This document shows positions 9,933 to 17,878 of a DNA stretch of 64,000 nt, one piece after another (position 1 is the stretch's first letter; the number at the start of each line of letters is the position of its first letter). The position numbers and the translations under genes were made by a program. Below the pieces are notes generated by a model. The model was not told the origin of the DNA. It searched no databases and saw nothing but the letters and a program-made list of their open reading frames with translations. Origin of the DNA: an uncultured Poribacteria bacterium (lineage in GTDB: Bacteria > Poribacteria > WGA-4E > WGA-3G); assembly GCA_951812525.1 (NCBI GenBank), contig OX638316.1, positions 2,328,630-2,392,629 of the forward strand, read 5' to 3'.

Positions 9933-10928
9933 CTACAATTCTATTGAATCGTAGACTTCTGTAATAGAGAGGGTTTCTAACGGTACATCCAATAATTTTC
10001 TTGAAAAACCGTCGAACTGGCTCCATTTGCGTTTATATTCTTGGAGCGCATGCTGTCCTGAGCGGATGCCTTGTAACAGTAGGACGGTGTACCTACCGTC
10101 AGTTAGAAACTCTCGTGCTGTCGGATATTCCCACGGCGCACCTTGGGTCGGAAGTTCAGCATAAGTTAGCAATTCCGAATCGATGTTCAAGGCGACGCTG
10201 GGAAACGTATCTTTACTGTCTTTACGGAGTGTCGCGAGGATGTATCCTTCCGCCGCCGGATCATCAGTGAATTGCCAGACATCCGAACCTGAATCTACAG
10301 TCGGTGTTTCTGTTGTCCGGTTTCTACTGACATTGCGACGTATCTCGGCGGGTTGCGCCGTAGCCTTATCCTGTTGAATGGCAAGTGTTGCCGCCGGCTG
10401 GCGCGAAACGGAATTTGACGTAGAAAACAGTCGTGCTTTCGCCACTGTGTATAGGTGCCCAAGGGCGTGTTCTCCATTCTCATCTGACGGCATCTGCTGT
10501 AGCACAAACGGTGCCACAAGGAGTGCCATCATCGCTGCGACGAGTGCGTAGTAGGGCAGCACTTTTTGCCGAACGGTGATGAATCCAGACGGGACGCAGC
10601 GGTCAATATATCGGCGGACTCGCGCCAACAATTGCCACGTCCACCGAGCACCGATGCCATGGACCTGCTGATGGAGGGTAGTAGGGGCACTCTCTTCGAT
10701 GCGTTGCTGGAGGGTTTTTGTAAACCGAGCGTAATACGCATCGGACGCTTTGGGTTCAACGTAGAAATTTTCGAGGAGATGGCACGTCTTTTTCAGATCA
10801 ATGGCTTCGCGTTTACACGTCCGGCAGGCATTGAGATGCGATGCGACATGCCTCATCTGTCGTTTGGAAAGTGTCTCATCTATGTAGTCTGATAAAAGGC
10901 GTTGTATTTTCTGGCACTTCAAGCTCAT
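9933..10928 (-). CDS. anti-sigma factor with zinc-finger and one membrane segment
   Basis: 331 residues from ATG 10928, preceded by GGAGA at good spacing; ATG 10946 upstream is less well placed. The N-terminus matches the zf-HC2 anti-sigma zinc domain: CQKIQRLLSDYIDE, then HVASHLNACRTCKRE with the His-x3-His/Cys-x2-Cys ligand pattern. A central transmembrane helix (YYALVAAMMALLVAPFVL) separates a cytoplasmic sigma-binding half from an exported C-terminal sensor half of no known family. It follows the ECF sigma gene by 81 bp, the classic arrangement. It probably holds the sigma factor at the membrane until an envelope signal frees it. Confidence 0.85.
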   Translation of the reverse strand: MSLKCQKIQRLLSDYIDETLSKRQMRHVASHLNACRTCKREAIDLKKTCHLLENFYVEPKASDAYYARFTKTLQQRIEESAPTTLHQQVHGIGARWTWQLLARVRRYIDRCVPSGFITVRQKVLPYYALVAAMMALLVAPFVLQQMPSDENGEHALGHLYTVAKARLFSTSNSVSRQPAATLAIQQDKATAQPAEIRRNVSRNRTTETPTVDSGSDVWQFTDDPAAEGYILATLRKDSKDTFPSVALNIDSELLTYAELPTQGAPWEYPTAREFLTDGRYTVLLLQGIRSGQHALQEYKRKWSQFDGFSRKLLDVPLETLSITEVYDSIEL

Positions 10929-11009
10929 CGGTATTCTCCACGACATTGCGGGCTTTCACGTGCTTACAGATTTCATATTGATACCGGGGATCGCTATTTA
11001 GACAAAAAA

Positions 11010-11594
11010 CTAAATCGCGCCGGCATCTACATACGGTTTAAGCAAAGTTCGGAGTTTTTTGCGTGCGTAGTGCAAACGGGACCGGACTGTCCCTTCTGAG
11101 CAGTTGAGAATTGAAGCGATCTCGGCGTGTGTTAATCCTTCAAACTCATGGAGGATCACCACCGTGCGGTGTTTCAGCGAAAGGCTGTTGACTGCTTCTG
11201 TAACGTAGCGGCGCAGTTCCGTTTTTTCGGCATGTACGTGCGGGTCACTTGCACGTGTCACGCGATACCGCAAATCCGCCTCAAATTCAGCCTCTGCTGT
11301 TGTCTCAATTGTACGTTCCTGTCGACGTTCCCGGCGTTTAACGAAGTTCAACGCTTCGTTCACGGCTATCCGGTAGACCCACGTCTCAAAAGCGGCGTCC
11401 TTTCGGAACGTGCGAATTGAGCGGTACACCTTAAGAAAAGTCTCCTGCATCACATCCTCGGCATCTGCATGATTCTTTGTGATCTGCATCGCCAGTCGAT
11501 ACACCATCCGTTTATACTTTTCTATAAGGGGTGCCAACGCGGTCTCATCGCCTTCACACAGGTCAGCTATGAGCAAGGCTTCAGTTCTTTCCAC
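11010..11594 (-). CDS. ECF (group 4) RNA polymerase sigma factor
   Basis: 194-residue RpoE-like sigma factor. Region 2 is at about 25-65 (YKRMVYRLAMQITKNHADAE, QETFLKVYRSIRTF, TWVYRIAVNEALNFVKRR). Region 4 is at about 138-183 (LSLKHRTVVILHEFEGLTHA, EIASILNCSEGTVRSRLHYA). It starts at GTG 11594 with AAGGAGAA eight nt upstream. It directs polymerase to a small regulon and is presumably controlled by the anti-sigma factor encoded next. A promoter of the RpoE type lies about 30-60 bp upstream, suggesting autoregulation. Confidence 0.95.
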   Translation of the reverse strand: MERTEALLIADLCEGDETALAPLIEKYKRMVYRLAMQITKNHADAEDVMQETFLKVYRSIRTFRKDAAFETWVYRIAVNEALNFVKRRERRQERTIETTAEAEFEADLRYRVTRASDPHVHAEKTELRRYVTEAVNSLSLKHRTVVILHEFEGLTHAEIASILNCSEGTVRSRLHYARKKLRTLLKPYVDAGAI

Positions 11595-11624
11595 CGAACT
11601 TTTCTCCTTCAGTGTTCTAATTGT

Positions 11625-11653
11625 TTAGACAACGCCTTTTCAAAAACCGTTCA
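11625..11653 (-). promoter_or_regulatory. candidate ECF-type promoter of the sigma operon
   Basis: Read on the minus strand: TGAACGG at 11653-11647, a 16-bp spacer, then GTCTAA at 11630-11625. This resembles the RpoE-class pattern (GAAC about -35, TCTAA about -10). Its position just ahead of the sigma gene fits autoregulation. The match is short and could be chance in this AT-rich stretch. Confidence 0.45.
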
Positions 11654-11734
11654 AAAAATATATTTATTTTAGATCTCTGCGTTCAATTATAGCATTAATG
11701 CAAAAATTGTGGAAAAAAAAAGTGAATGGTTATC

Positions 11735-11766
11735 AGGGGCATTTAGTTTTCCAATAATTTATATAC
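11735..11766 (+). repeat. left-end fragment of the 140-bp MITE-like repeat
   Basis: The first ~30 bp of the element seen complete at 14436-14575 and 51086-51226 (AGGGGCATTTAGTTTTCC, then AATAATTTATA). The rest is missing here. The remainder of 11595-11845 is AT-rich and holds the sigma promoter region and the terminator of the next gene. Confidence 0.7.
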
Positions 11767-11787
11767 GGCTGACTGCTATACATATAC

Positions 11788-11822
11788 ACAAAAAAGGGCA
11801 ACGTATCAAAAATACGCTGCCC
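11788..11822 (-). terminator. Rho-independent terminator of the Ig-like lipoprotein gene
   Basis: On the minus strand a stem GGGCAGCGTAT / ATACGTTGCCC with one G-T pair and a short loop is followed at once by a run of T. It begins 24 bp past the stop codon of the lipoprotein gene. Confidence 0.9.
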
Positions 11823-11845
11823 TAATCATCGAAATAGCCTCGAAT

Positions 11846-12502
11846 TTACTCTTTACCCTTGGTTACAAAGGTGATGCTAATCTCAGCTTCATTGCCTGCG
11901 GCATCAGAGACTTTACCTGCGATAACGTAGGTGGTTTCATTACCAATCTCTTTGCCTTTGACAAGTTCGAGTGTGCCTGTGTTGCCGTCAACTGATCCAA
12001 GCCAACCGACGTCATCGCCGCCTTCGGTTTGGAGAGCGAGGTTTCCGGATACATCTTCACTGAAGGTGATCTCAATCTTCGCATCGGTGTTGATAGCTTC
12101 TGGATCGACGTCTTTGTCACCATCACTGACGGTTCCACCAGTAACTGAGGGCGGATCTGTGTCAGGGGCGGTAACGGTATAGGTAAGCGTCTGCGTTCCA
12201 TCAGCCCAAGTAACCGTCAAGCTGAGAGGACCGGGGGTGAAGGGACCATTGACGGTCACTGTTTTGCCGGAAGGCGCAGCGGCACCGGCACTTACCGTGA
12301 CATCAGCGGGTGCATTGTCGAAGGTAAGGGTAATACTTGCATTAGCGGCAATTTCTGAACCACTTGGCGGGGCTGCGCTTACGAAGTTGGCTGGTGCAGC
12401 TTCTTCTTCATCGCCACCATCGTCACCACCACAGCCAGCGAGCATGGAAACAGCAAGCAAGCCTGCCAGTAATAATGCTAAGGTTCTAAACGATTTTGTC
12501 AT
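11846..12502 (-). CDS. lipoprotein with Ig-like (SbsA/Big_5-type) domains
   Basis: 218-residue exported lipoprotein. ATG 12502 is preceded by AAGGAG at about 9 nt. The signal peptide (MTKSFRTLALLLAGLLAVSM) ends in lipobox LAGC, followed by an acidic Gly/Asp/Glu linker (GGDDGGDEEEA) that keeps the body away from the membrane. Two beta-sandwich modules follow: residues about 38-112 (VSAAPPSGSEIAANASITLT) and about 113-218, the latter like SbsA Ig-like/Big_5 domains (PPSVTGGTVSDGDKDVDP, ITFSEDVSG). No enzyme motif. It is probably a surface or periplasmic binding protein. Its long upstream leader is annotated separately. Confidence 0.85.
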   Translation of the reverse strand: MTKSFRTLALLLAGLLAVSMLAGCGGDDGGDEEEAAPANFVSAAPPSGSEIAANASITLTFDNAPADVTVSAGAAAPSGKTVTVNGPFTPGPLSLTVTWADGTQTLTYTVTAPDTDPPSVTGGTVSDGDKDVDPEAINTDAKIEITFSEDVSGNLALQTEGGDDVGWLGSVDGNTGTLELVKGKEIGNETTYVIAGKVSDAAGNEAEISITFVTKGKE

Positions 12503-12540
12503 TAGAGTTAACTCCTTAAATTGTAAAGTTTATCAAAATG

Positions 12541-12895
12541 CACCCATCAGATAGAGTGCGGTAAAAACTTTCGGTGCTTCCCCTGTGCGTTTGCAAAAGT
12601 GTGCCCTTAGGGAAAGTCGGTTTCAATGTCGCTGTTGATTGTACAATTCAACAACGAGCTTGGAAACCTACGGTCATATTCTCGTTAAGTCGAGTAACGT
12701 AGGGCTATTTCGTTGGCACCTTCCGTAAGATACGGAGGAACGAACCGACACGTTGAGAACAGAATTTCGCGAGGACGGCTTGTTGATCGAAACACCATTG
12801 GAGTGCCGTACGCTTCGCCCGAAAGCCAATATCTAAACGAGTACCTTAGAGTTTAGCAAAAATTGCAAACTCTGTAAAGGTAAAAATACCGGTTT
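12541..12895 (-). ncRNA. candidate structured 5' leader or small RNA upstream of the lipoprotein gene
   Basis: Transcription from the promoter at 12930-12902 would yield about 390 nt before the lipoprotein ATG. The segment can fold into a multibranch structure. An outer stem GTCGGTT/AACCGAC encloses hairpins with stems CCGTA/TACGG, CCTACG/CGTAGG (with an inner CTCG/CGAG stem) and TTGTTGA/TCAACA. Upstream lie CTAAAC/GTTTAG and ACGGC/GCCGT pairs. No open frame of note is present. I could not match it to RNase P, tmRNA, 6S, SRP RNA or a riboswitch core that I know. It may be a cis-regulatory leader or a separate RNA. Confidence 0.45.
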
Positions 12896-12901
12896 TCCAA
12901 A

Positions 12902-12980
12902 ATTATACAAAAGTTACTTTCTTTTGTCAAGAAAAAAACTAATTTTCCAGTAAATTTACCATAAATTAAAACGTTGTCAA
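12902..12980 (-). promoter_or_regulatory. tandem sigma-70 promoters for leader and lipoprotein gene
   Basis: On the minus strand, TTGACA (12930-12925), a 17-bp spacer and TATAAT (12907-12902) form a perfect consensus promoter with a start near 12895. A second copy lies upstream: TTGACA (12980-12975), 16 bp, TAAATT (12958-12953). The two share a TCTTGACAA context, suggesting duplication. The stretch 12981-13165 beyond holds only GCTGAC-type low-complexity repeat DNA and the end of dprA. Confidence 0.8.
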
Positions 12981-13165
12981 GAAAAAAAAGCGATACACGC
13001 TACTGTTAGAATCGAATTTAAGGACATCTTCGATATATAGTATATCACATACCTAAAAAAAATGCAAGTTTTTTTCAGGGCTATCAGCCGTCAGCTAATG
13101 GTTGTTAGTTGTTGATAGTAAGGTGTTGGGTTTCACTGCGTTCAACCCAACCTACATGCCTAAAG

Positions 13166-14146
13166 TTACTCTTCAAACAATCCCATCTGCTCGCTGGATG
13201 TGCCGCTCATATACGTTTCGAGCTGCTCTGGATGCAATAGCACATCGACCACCTTGTCGATCTCAGTTGGCGCAAACGGGAACGCCCCTCCTCTTATTAG
13301 TTCCCGTGGACCTTCATGTGCTTCGTTTTTTTTTGTTTTCCCAGTAACAGCACCTTCCCATCGACATGCGAGGAGTGCCCTGTCCTGACGCTGGGCATAT
13401 CGTGCTGCGTGCATCGCCCCGCCAGTCTTGTGTGACTCAATCACAATTGTTGCTACTGATAAGCCACTGATGATGCGGTTCCGCTGAACCAGATTTCCCG
13501 GCGATGGCGAGGTCCGAAACGGATGCTCTGAAAGCAGACATCCATTCTCATAGATCTGCATAGCGAGTGGGTTGTTCCGCGCTGGATAGATGGAAGAAAG
13601 GTCTGTCCCGACAACACCAACTGTTTTCCCCATACTCGCAAGTGCGCCGGAATGCGCAGCGGCATCGATACCCGATGCGAGCCCGCTGACAATTGTGAAT
13701 CCGGCGAGGACAAGTTGGGTCGCAAGCGCAAGCGTAAGGTCGATCGCCTCCGTGCTCGGCTGTCGTGTCCCTACAATAGCGACGCACTGCTCATCAATCT
13801 CTGTTAATTTGCCCACACGGCAGAGAATTCCGGGGGCATCGGGGAGCGTTTTAAGTTGTGCAGGATAGGTTGGGTCTTCGAGACACATCACACGTACCTG
13901 CTGATTACTGAGGGTGTTGAGTCTTTCTCGAAACGTCGAGAAATTACCGGCTACCGTGAGTATCCGTGAGGCGAGCACAGGGTTGAAAGACGGCAATCGT
14001 GCGATTTCAGGAAGTTCCGCTTCAAAGATTGCCTTTACGCTTCCAAAACGTGCGATCAGTCGTTTGATCCGAACACTGCCTAACCCTTCGACCGAGGAGA
14101 GGGCTAACCAGTATTCAAGGGGTGTTTTCTCTTTTGCGTCCGCCAT
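13166..14146 (-). CDS. dprA: DNA-processing protein DprA (Smf)
   Basis: 326-residue protein that loads RecA onto incoming single-stranded DNA during natural transformation. The N-terminal helix-hairpin-helix region (LEYWLALSSVEGLGSVRIKR) precedes the Rossmann-like DNA-binding core: VAIVGTRQPS, SGLASGIDAAAHSGAL, and RNRIISGLS, where the usual FPxRNR reads SPGNLVQRNR. The C-terminal winged-helix domain appears reduced, which is common outside Firmicutes. A GTAG-less intergenic repeat follows the stop. Confidence 0.93.
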   Translation of the reverse strand: MADAKEKTPLEYWLALSSVEGLGSVRIKRLIARFGSVKAIFEAELPEIARLPSFNPVLASRILTVAGNFSTFRERLNTLSNQQVRVMCLEDPTYPAQLKTLPDAPGILCRVGKLTEIDEQCVAIVGTRQPSTEAIDLTLALATQLVLAGFTIVSGLASGIDAAAHSGALASMGKTVGVVGTDLSSIYPARNNPLAMQIYENGCLLSEHPFRTSPSPGNLVQRNRIISGLSVATIVIESHKTGGAMHAARYAQRQDRALLACRWEGAVTGKTKKNEAHEGPRELIRGGAFPFAPTEIDKVVDVLLHPEQLETYMSGTSSEQMGLFEE

Positions 14147-14164
14147 GTTGGTTTGTCCTGTGAC

Positions 14165-14312
14165 AGGGGCATTCAGTATTCAATAATTTATATCCGGATG
14201 CCCGGATTTCGTCTGAGGATAGATGAAATCCATTCCTTGTATTACATTCTTGTTCGGGACAGTCTGTTTCCAATAATTTATACCCGGATGCCCGAACTTG
14301 TTCGGGACAGTC
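14165..14312. repeat. MITE left half interrupted by a palindromic element, then a second partial copy
   Basis: From 14165 the left end of the 140-bp MITE runs to GATGCCCG (14198-14205). There it is broken by a palindrome of about 45 bp (GATTTCGTCTGAGG, then AGATGAAATC, with tail ATTCCTTGTATTACATTC). The MITE sequence resumes as TTGTTCGGGACAG. A second partial copy follows from about 14267. The inserted palindrome is the one found, in opposite orientation, inside the second TnpB gene at 25884-25928. Confidence 0.7.
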
Positions 14313-14435
14313 CTATCGAATGTGCGGTTGTATCTCTGTGTGATTTATTATATACCTTAATATTTAAGTTCAAGTATAGCATAAGGTTCAAGTGATTGTC
14401 AAATTGGCTGTCAGTCGACAGCTGACCACCAATAC

Positions 14436-14575
14436 AGGGGCATTCAGTTTTCCAATAATTTATACCCGGATGCCCGAACTTGTTCGGGATATGGCACGCA
14501 ACCCGAATAAATTCGGGCATCCATCAACAGAAATCCTTCACATCAGTAAACTTACTTCTTAAACTAAATGACCCT
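14436..14575. mobile_element. MITE-like element, complete copy A (140 bp)
   Basis: Bounded by inverted ends of about 15 bp (AGGGGCATTCAGTTT on the left; reverse complement of the right end reads AGGGTCATTTAGTTT). It contains an internal long inverted repeat (GATGCCCGAA ... TTCGGGCATC) and no open frame. A near-identical complete copy lies at 51086-51226. Such non-autonomous elements move using a transposase encoded elsewhere. Confidence 0.8.
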
Positions 14576-14596
14576 ATCACCACTAAAAAAAACAGA

Positions 14597-14626
14597 TTGA
14601 CACAACTCCTTTAATTAAGGTATACT
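14597..14626 (+). promoter_or_regulatory. sigma-70 promoter of livG-livF-lgt
   Basis: TTGACA (14597-14602), an 18-bp spacer and TATACT (14621-14626), about 32 bp before the livG start. The ribosome-binding site GAGGAG lies eight nt before ATG 14659. Confidence 0.85.
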
Positions 14627-14658
14627 ATAGGAGTAGACAATCAGATGAGGAGACAAAC

Positions 14659-15441
14659 ATGCAGACCTCCACCGTCCGCCTGCTCGCCGTTAATGAAATG
14701 AGCAGACATTATGGCGGTGTCATCGCGCTGTCCGACGTGACGATGGCGGTACACCCCGGACAAATTTTCAGCCTGATCGGACCCAACGGCGCAGGAAAGA
14801 CGACACTTTTCAACTGCGTCACGGGACTCGATAGTCCCACATTGGGCAACGTCGATTTCTTAGGTCAATCTATCACCGGATTGCGTCCTGACCAGGTCAC
14901 ATTCCTCGGTATCGGTAGAACTTTCCAGAATATCCGACTCTTCACCGAGCTTACGGTGCTTGATAACGTCAAAATCGGACGCCACCCCCGCACCGCAAGC
15001 AGTTTCGTCGGCTCAGTATTTCGTACGCATATACAGCAACAGGAAGAAACCGGAATTACAGTGCGCGCACGGGATATGCTGGAATTCGTTGGGTTGGCTG
15101 ATATAAGTGAACAATCGGCAGGTAACCTTTCCTATGGTGATCAGCGCCGCGTTGAAATCGCAAGGGCTTTGGCGACTGAGCCTAAACTCCTGCTACTTGA
15201 CGAGCCCGCTGCAGGCATGAATCCACAAGAGACGCAAGAACTTATCGAACTCATCTACGCCATACGTGAACAAGGTATCACCGTTCTCCTCATTGAACAC
15301 GACGTCAAACTCGTGATGCAGATCTCCGATTGGGTAACAGTACTTGACCACGGCGAGAAAATCAGCGAAGGTATACCCGCAGATGTTCAGAACGATGAAC
15401 GCGTCATTGAGGCGTATTTAGGAAAATCTGAAGATGCTTGA
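14659..15441 (+). CDS. livG: branched-chain amino acid ABC transporter, ATP-binding protein LivG
   Basis: 260-residue ABC ATPase. Walker A is GPNGAGKT, the Q-loop region GIGRTFQNIRLF is typical of LivG, the signature is LSYGDQRR, Walker B LLLLDEP, then AAGMNP and the switch His in LLIEHDVKLVM. With LivF it powers import of branched-chain amino acids or similar substrates through LivH/LivM permeases, which are not in this window. It overlaps livF by 8 bp, so translation is probably coupled. The substrate is inferred from family membership only. Confidence 0.92.
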   Translation: MQTSTVRLLAVNEMSRHYGGVIALSDVTMAVHPGQIFSLIGPNGAGKTTLFNCVTGLDSPTLGNVDFLGQSITGLRPDQVTFLGIGRTFQNIRLFTELTVLDNVKIGRHPRTASSFVGSVFRTHIQQQEETGITVRARDMLEFVGLADISEQSAGNLSYGDQRRVEIARALATEPKLLLLDEPAAGMNPQETQELIELIYAIREQGITVLLIEHDVKLVMQISDWVTVLDHGEKISEGIPADVQNDERVIEAYLGKSEDA

Positions 15442-16138
15442 ACTTAAAGAGATACACACGTATTACGGACAGATTCGCGCCGTCCAAGGGATCTCTATCA
15501 CCGTCAGCGAAGGCGAGATGGTCTGTCTCATCGGTGCAAACGGTGCAGGAAAATCCACAACCTTAATGACGATCTCCGGTATCTATGACCCCGTACAAGG
15601 TAGCATCCAGTTCGAGGGTAACGATATTACCAGAACATCAGCAGAAGATCGGGTGGTCCTCGGCATTTCGCAAGTCCCAGAAGGGCGACTCGTCTTTCCT
15701 GACCTGAGCGTCCTTGAGAACCTTGAACTCGGTGCTTATTCCAGAAACGATAAGCAGGGCATCAGATCCGATTTAGACAGAATTTTTCAATCCTTCCCTG
15801 TGCTCCAGGAACGCCGTAGACAGCGAGGTGGTAGCCTCAGCGGTGGCGAGCAGCAGATGTTAGCTATCGGGCGCGCACTCATGTCGCGACCGAGGCTCCT
15901 ATTGCTTGATGAACCCTCCTTAGGACTCGCACCCCTTATCGTTAAGCGGATTTTTGAAATCATTGAGCAGATTAACAACGACGGTACGACGATCCTGCTT
16001 GTAGAACAGAACGCACAACTCGCGTTGCAAATGACCCACCGAGGCTACGTCATGGAGACCGGTGAAATCTCAATGGAAGGTGCTTCTGCCGACCTGTTAG
16101 CCGATGAACGTGTGCGACAGGCTTATCTTGGAGAGTAG
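15434..16138 (+). CDS. livF: branched-chain amino acid ABC transporter, ATP-binding protein LivF
   Basis: 234-residue ABC ATPase paired with LivG. Walker A GANGAGKS, SQVPEGRLVFPDLSVLENL (the LivF-type Q-loop region), signature LSGGEQQM, Walker B LLLLDEPSLGLAP, and LVEQNAQLALQM. It starts inside livG and ends 6 bp before lgt. The permease and binding-protein genes are absent here, so the transporter is assembled from loci outside the window. Confidence 0.92.
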   Translation: MLELKEIHTYYGQIRAVQGISITVSEGEMVCLIGANGAGKSTTLMTISGIYDPVQGSIQFEGNDITRTSAEDRVVLGISQVPEGRLVFPDLSVLENLELGAYSRNDKQGIRSDLDRIFQSFPVLQERRRQRGGSLSGGEQQMLAIGRALMSRPRLLLLDEPSLGLAPLIVKRIFEIIEQINNDGTTILLVEQNAQLALQMTHRGYVMETGEISMEGASADLLADERVRQAYLGE

Positions 16139-16144
16139 CTATCC

Positions 16145-16972
16145 ATGTATCCAACGCTCATTGAATTCGGACCCGTCGGCATACACTCTTACGGCTTGAT
16201 GTTAGCGACTGCGTTTATTACCGTGGTTTTTGTTTTGCAGTACGAGTTGAAACGGCGCGATTTTATCGCAGAACAGGCGTCCACGATCGTCATGGCAGCA
16301 GCGCTCGGTGGGATTGTTGGTGCGAAACTCTATTCCGCATTCTTGGATGGCTCCATAAACTTACGAGAACTCTTTTCCACGAGCGGATTGGTCTGGTATG
16401 GTGGTCTCATCGGAGGGTGCCTCGCCGTCACAATAGTTATTCTCCGCTCTCCGAACCCGTTTTTTCCCACAGTTGACATCGTTGGACCGACGGTCATACT
16501 TGGATACGGCATCGGTAGAATCGGGTGCCTTCTTGCGGGTGATGGTGACTACGGACCCCCGTCCGATCTCCCGTGGGCGATGGCGTTCCCGAACGGCACC
16601 GTTCCAACCGTTGTCCCTGTACACCCGACGCCCATATATGAGTCACTCATGTCATTTGCGTTTTTCGGGCTTCTCTGGTCGCAACGCCACAGATTTCAAA
16701 ACGTTCCCGGTACAACCTTCGGTCTCAGTCTTATGTTGTTGGGCGTAGAGCGGTTTATTGCCGAGTTTTGGCGTATTACGCCGCGCGTGTTGGGTTGGAT
16801 GACGGCGGCGCAGATTTTCAGTATTGTAGTGTTTGGCTTAGGCATCGCCCTGATTTTCTGGATGCGCTCCCGGCCCCGTGTTGTCGGTGAGGCAGTTTCG
16901 GTGGAGGTCTCGACACCAGCAACCGAAAAACCGTCGTCTCCGTCGCGTAGACGCCGCCAACGGAGAAGATAA
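16145..16972 (+). CDS. lgt: prolipoprotein diacylglyceryl transferase
   Basis: 275-residue inner-membrane enzyme that moves diacylglycerol from phosphatidylglycerol to the lipobox cysteine of prolipoproteins. It has multiple membrane helices, the HSYGLML start motif, SGLVWYGGLIGG, and the signature region GYGIGRIGCLLAGDGDYG, followed by PWAMAFP and VHPTPIYES. The signature Asn (GRxGNF in E. coli) is replaced by Cys, though GR, the acidic residue and GVERFIAEFWR are kept. The C-terminus is a basic tail (SRRRRQRRR). The lipoproteins in this window are potential substrates. Confidence 0.9.
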   Translation: MYPTLIEFGPVGIHSYGLMLATAFITVVFVLQYELKRRDFIAEQASTIVMAAALGGIVGAKLYSAFLDGSINLRELFSTSGLVWYGGLIGGCLAVTIVILRSPNPFFPTVDIVGPTVILGYGIGRIGCLLAGDGDYGPPSDLPWAMAFPNGTVPTVVPVHPTPIYESLMSFAFFGLLWSQRHRFQNVPGTTFGLSLMLLGVERFIAEFWRITPRVLGWMTAAQIFSIVVFGLGIALIFWMRSRPRVVGEAVSVEVSTPATEKPSSPSRRRRQRRR

Positions 16973-17128
16973 CGATTGGCGGTCAGCAGTCGGAAACCAT
17001 CAGCTCTCTTCTGTAGGAGGGATTTCCGAATCCCGACGTATTCTCACCGAATTCTAAAATTTACCATATATACCTTATAATAATATATAGAACAAAATAA
17101 ACCCCTATAAAAAGGAAATAGGAACGGC
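16973..17128. repeat. GTAG-headed palindrome and AT-rich promoter region
   Basis: Just after lgt lies a GCTGAC-type repeat and, at about 17014-17039, a degenerate member of the GTAG palindrome family (GTAGGAGGGATT / AATCCC). The rest is AT-rich with TATAAT-like boxes ahead of the next gene. Confidence 0.5.
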
Positions 17129-17878
17129 ATGCAAACAAAGCGTATCTGCCTCTGGTCTGGTCCCCGCAACGTCTCCACGGCACTCATGTACGCCTTCGCG
17201 CAGCGCAGCGATACCCAAGCCCTTGACGAACCCCTCTATGCCCATTATCTCTATAATACGAACAGAGCCGCAGCGCATCCCGGTATCGCGGCGGTCATGG
17301 CATCTATGTCAACAGACGCAGAACAAGTGGTCCGGGAGGTGATCCTCGGTCCTTGCGAGAAACCTGTGCTTTTCATGAAACAGATGGCGCACCACCTTAT
17401 CAACATCGACCGAAGTTTCCTCCAGCAGACCCTCAATGTATTCCTCATCCGCGACCCGCGAGAGATGCTACCTTCCCTCACAAATATCATCGGAAAACCC
17501 ACCTTAGCTGACACTGGATTTAAGACGCAGCACGATCTCCTCATTGATTTGCGTGCCGCAGGGCAATCGCCACCGATCCTTGACGCGCGGCTCCTGTTGG
17601 AGAATCCGTCGGGTGTTCTTCACGAATTGTGCGAACGGTTGGGGCTGCCGTTTGAAACGACGATGCTCTCTTGGGAGGCGGGCGGAAACCCTGCCGACGG
17701 TGTGTGGGCAAGATATTGGTATCAAAATGTGCATCGTAGCACAGGTTTCGCACCGTATCGTCCGAAATCCGAGCCGTTTCCAGTGGAATTGGAGGATATT
17801 TTGGCGGAGTGTTCTGTGTATTACGATGTGCTTCGGAGGGATGCAATCTCTACCGATCCGCCCCCAAAACCTCAATAA
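17129..17878 (+). CDS. sulfotransferase-like P-loop protein
   Basis: 249 residues. The N-terminus KRICLWSGPRNVSTALMYAF matches the 5'-phosphosulfate-binding loop of a sulfotransferase-like family also found fused to plant branched-chain aminotransferase-like proteins. NVFLIRDPREMLPSL resembles the 3'-phosphate-binding motif (RDPR, Ser). It would transfer sulfate from PAPS to an unknown acceptor. It is soluble, with AGGAAATAGGA ahead of ATG 17129. Its 3' end overlaps the convergent UPF0182 gene by 29 bp. Substrate unknown; the fold assignment is fairly sure. Confidence 0.75.
   Translation: MQTKRICLWSGPRNVSTALMYAFAQRSDTQALDEPLYAHYLYNTNRAAAHPGIAAVMASMSTDAEQVVREVILGPCEKPVLFMKQMAHHLINIDRSFLQQTLNVFLIRDPREMLPSLTNIIGKPTLADTGFKTQHDLLIDLRAAGQSPPILDARLLLENPSGVLHELCERLGLPFETTMLSWEAGGNPADGVWARYWYQNVHRSTGFAPYRPKSEPFPVELEDILAECSVYYDVLRRDAISTDPPPKPQ

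Noticed and set aside
12541-12895. RNase P RNA, tmRNA, 6S or SRP RNA
   Set aside because: The conserved cores (for example the RNase P GAGGAAAGTCC and ACAGAA pair in proper order, or the tmRNA tRNA-like ends) are not found; kept as an unclassified structured leader.
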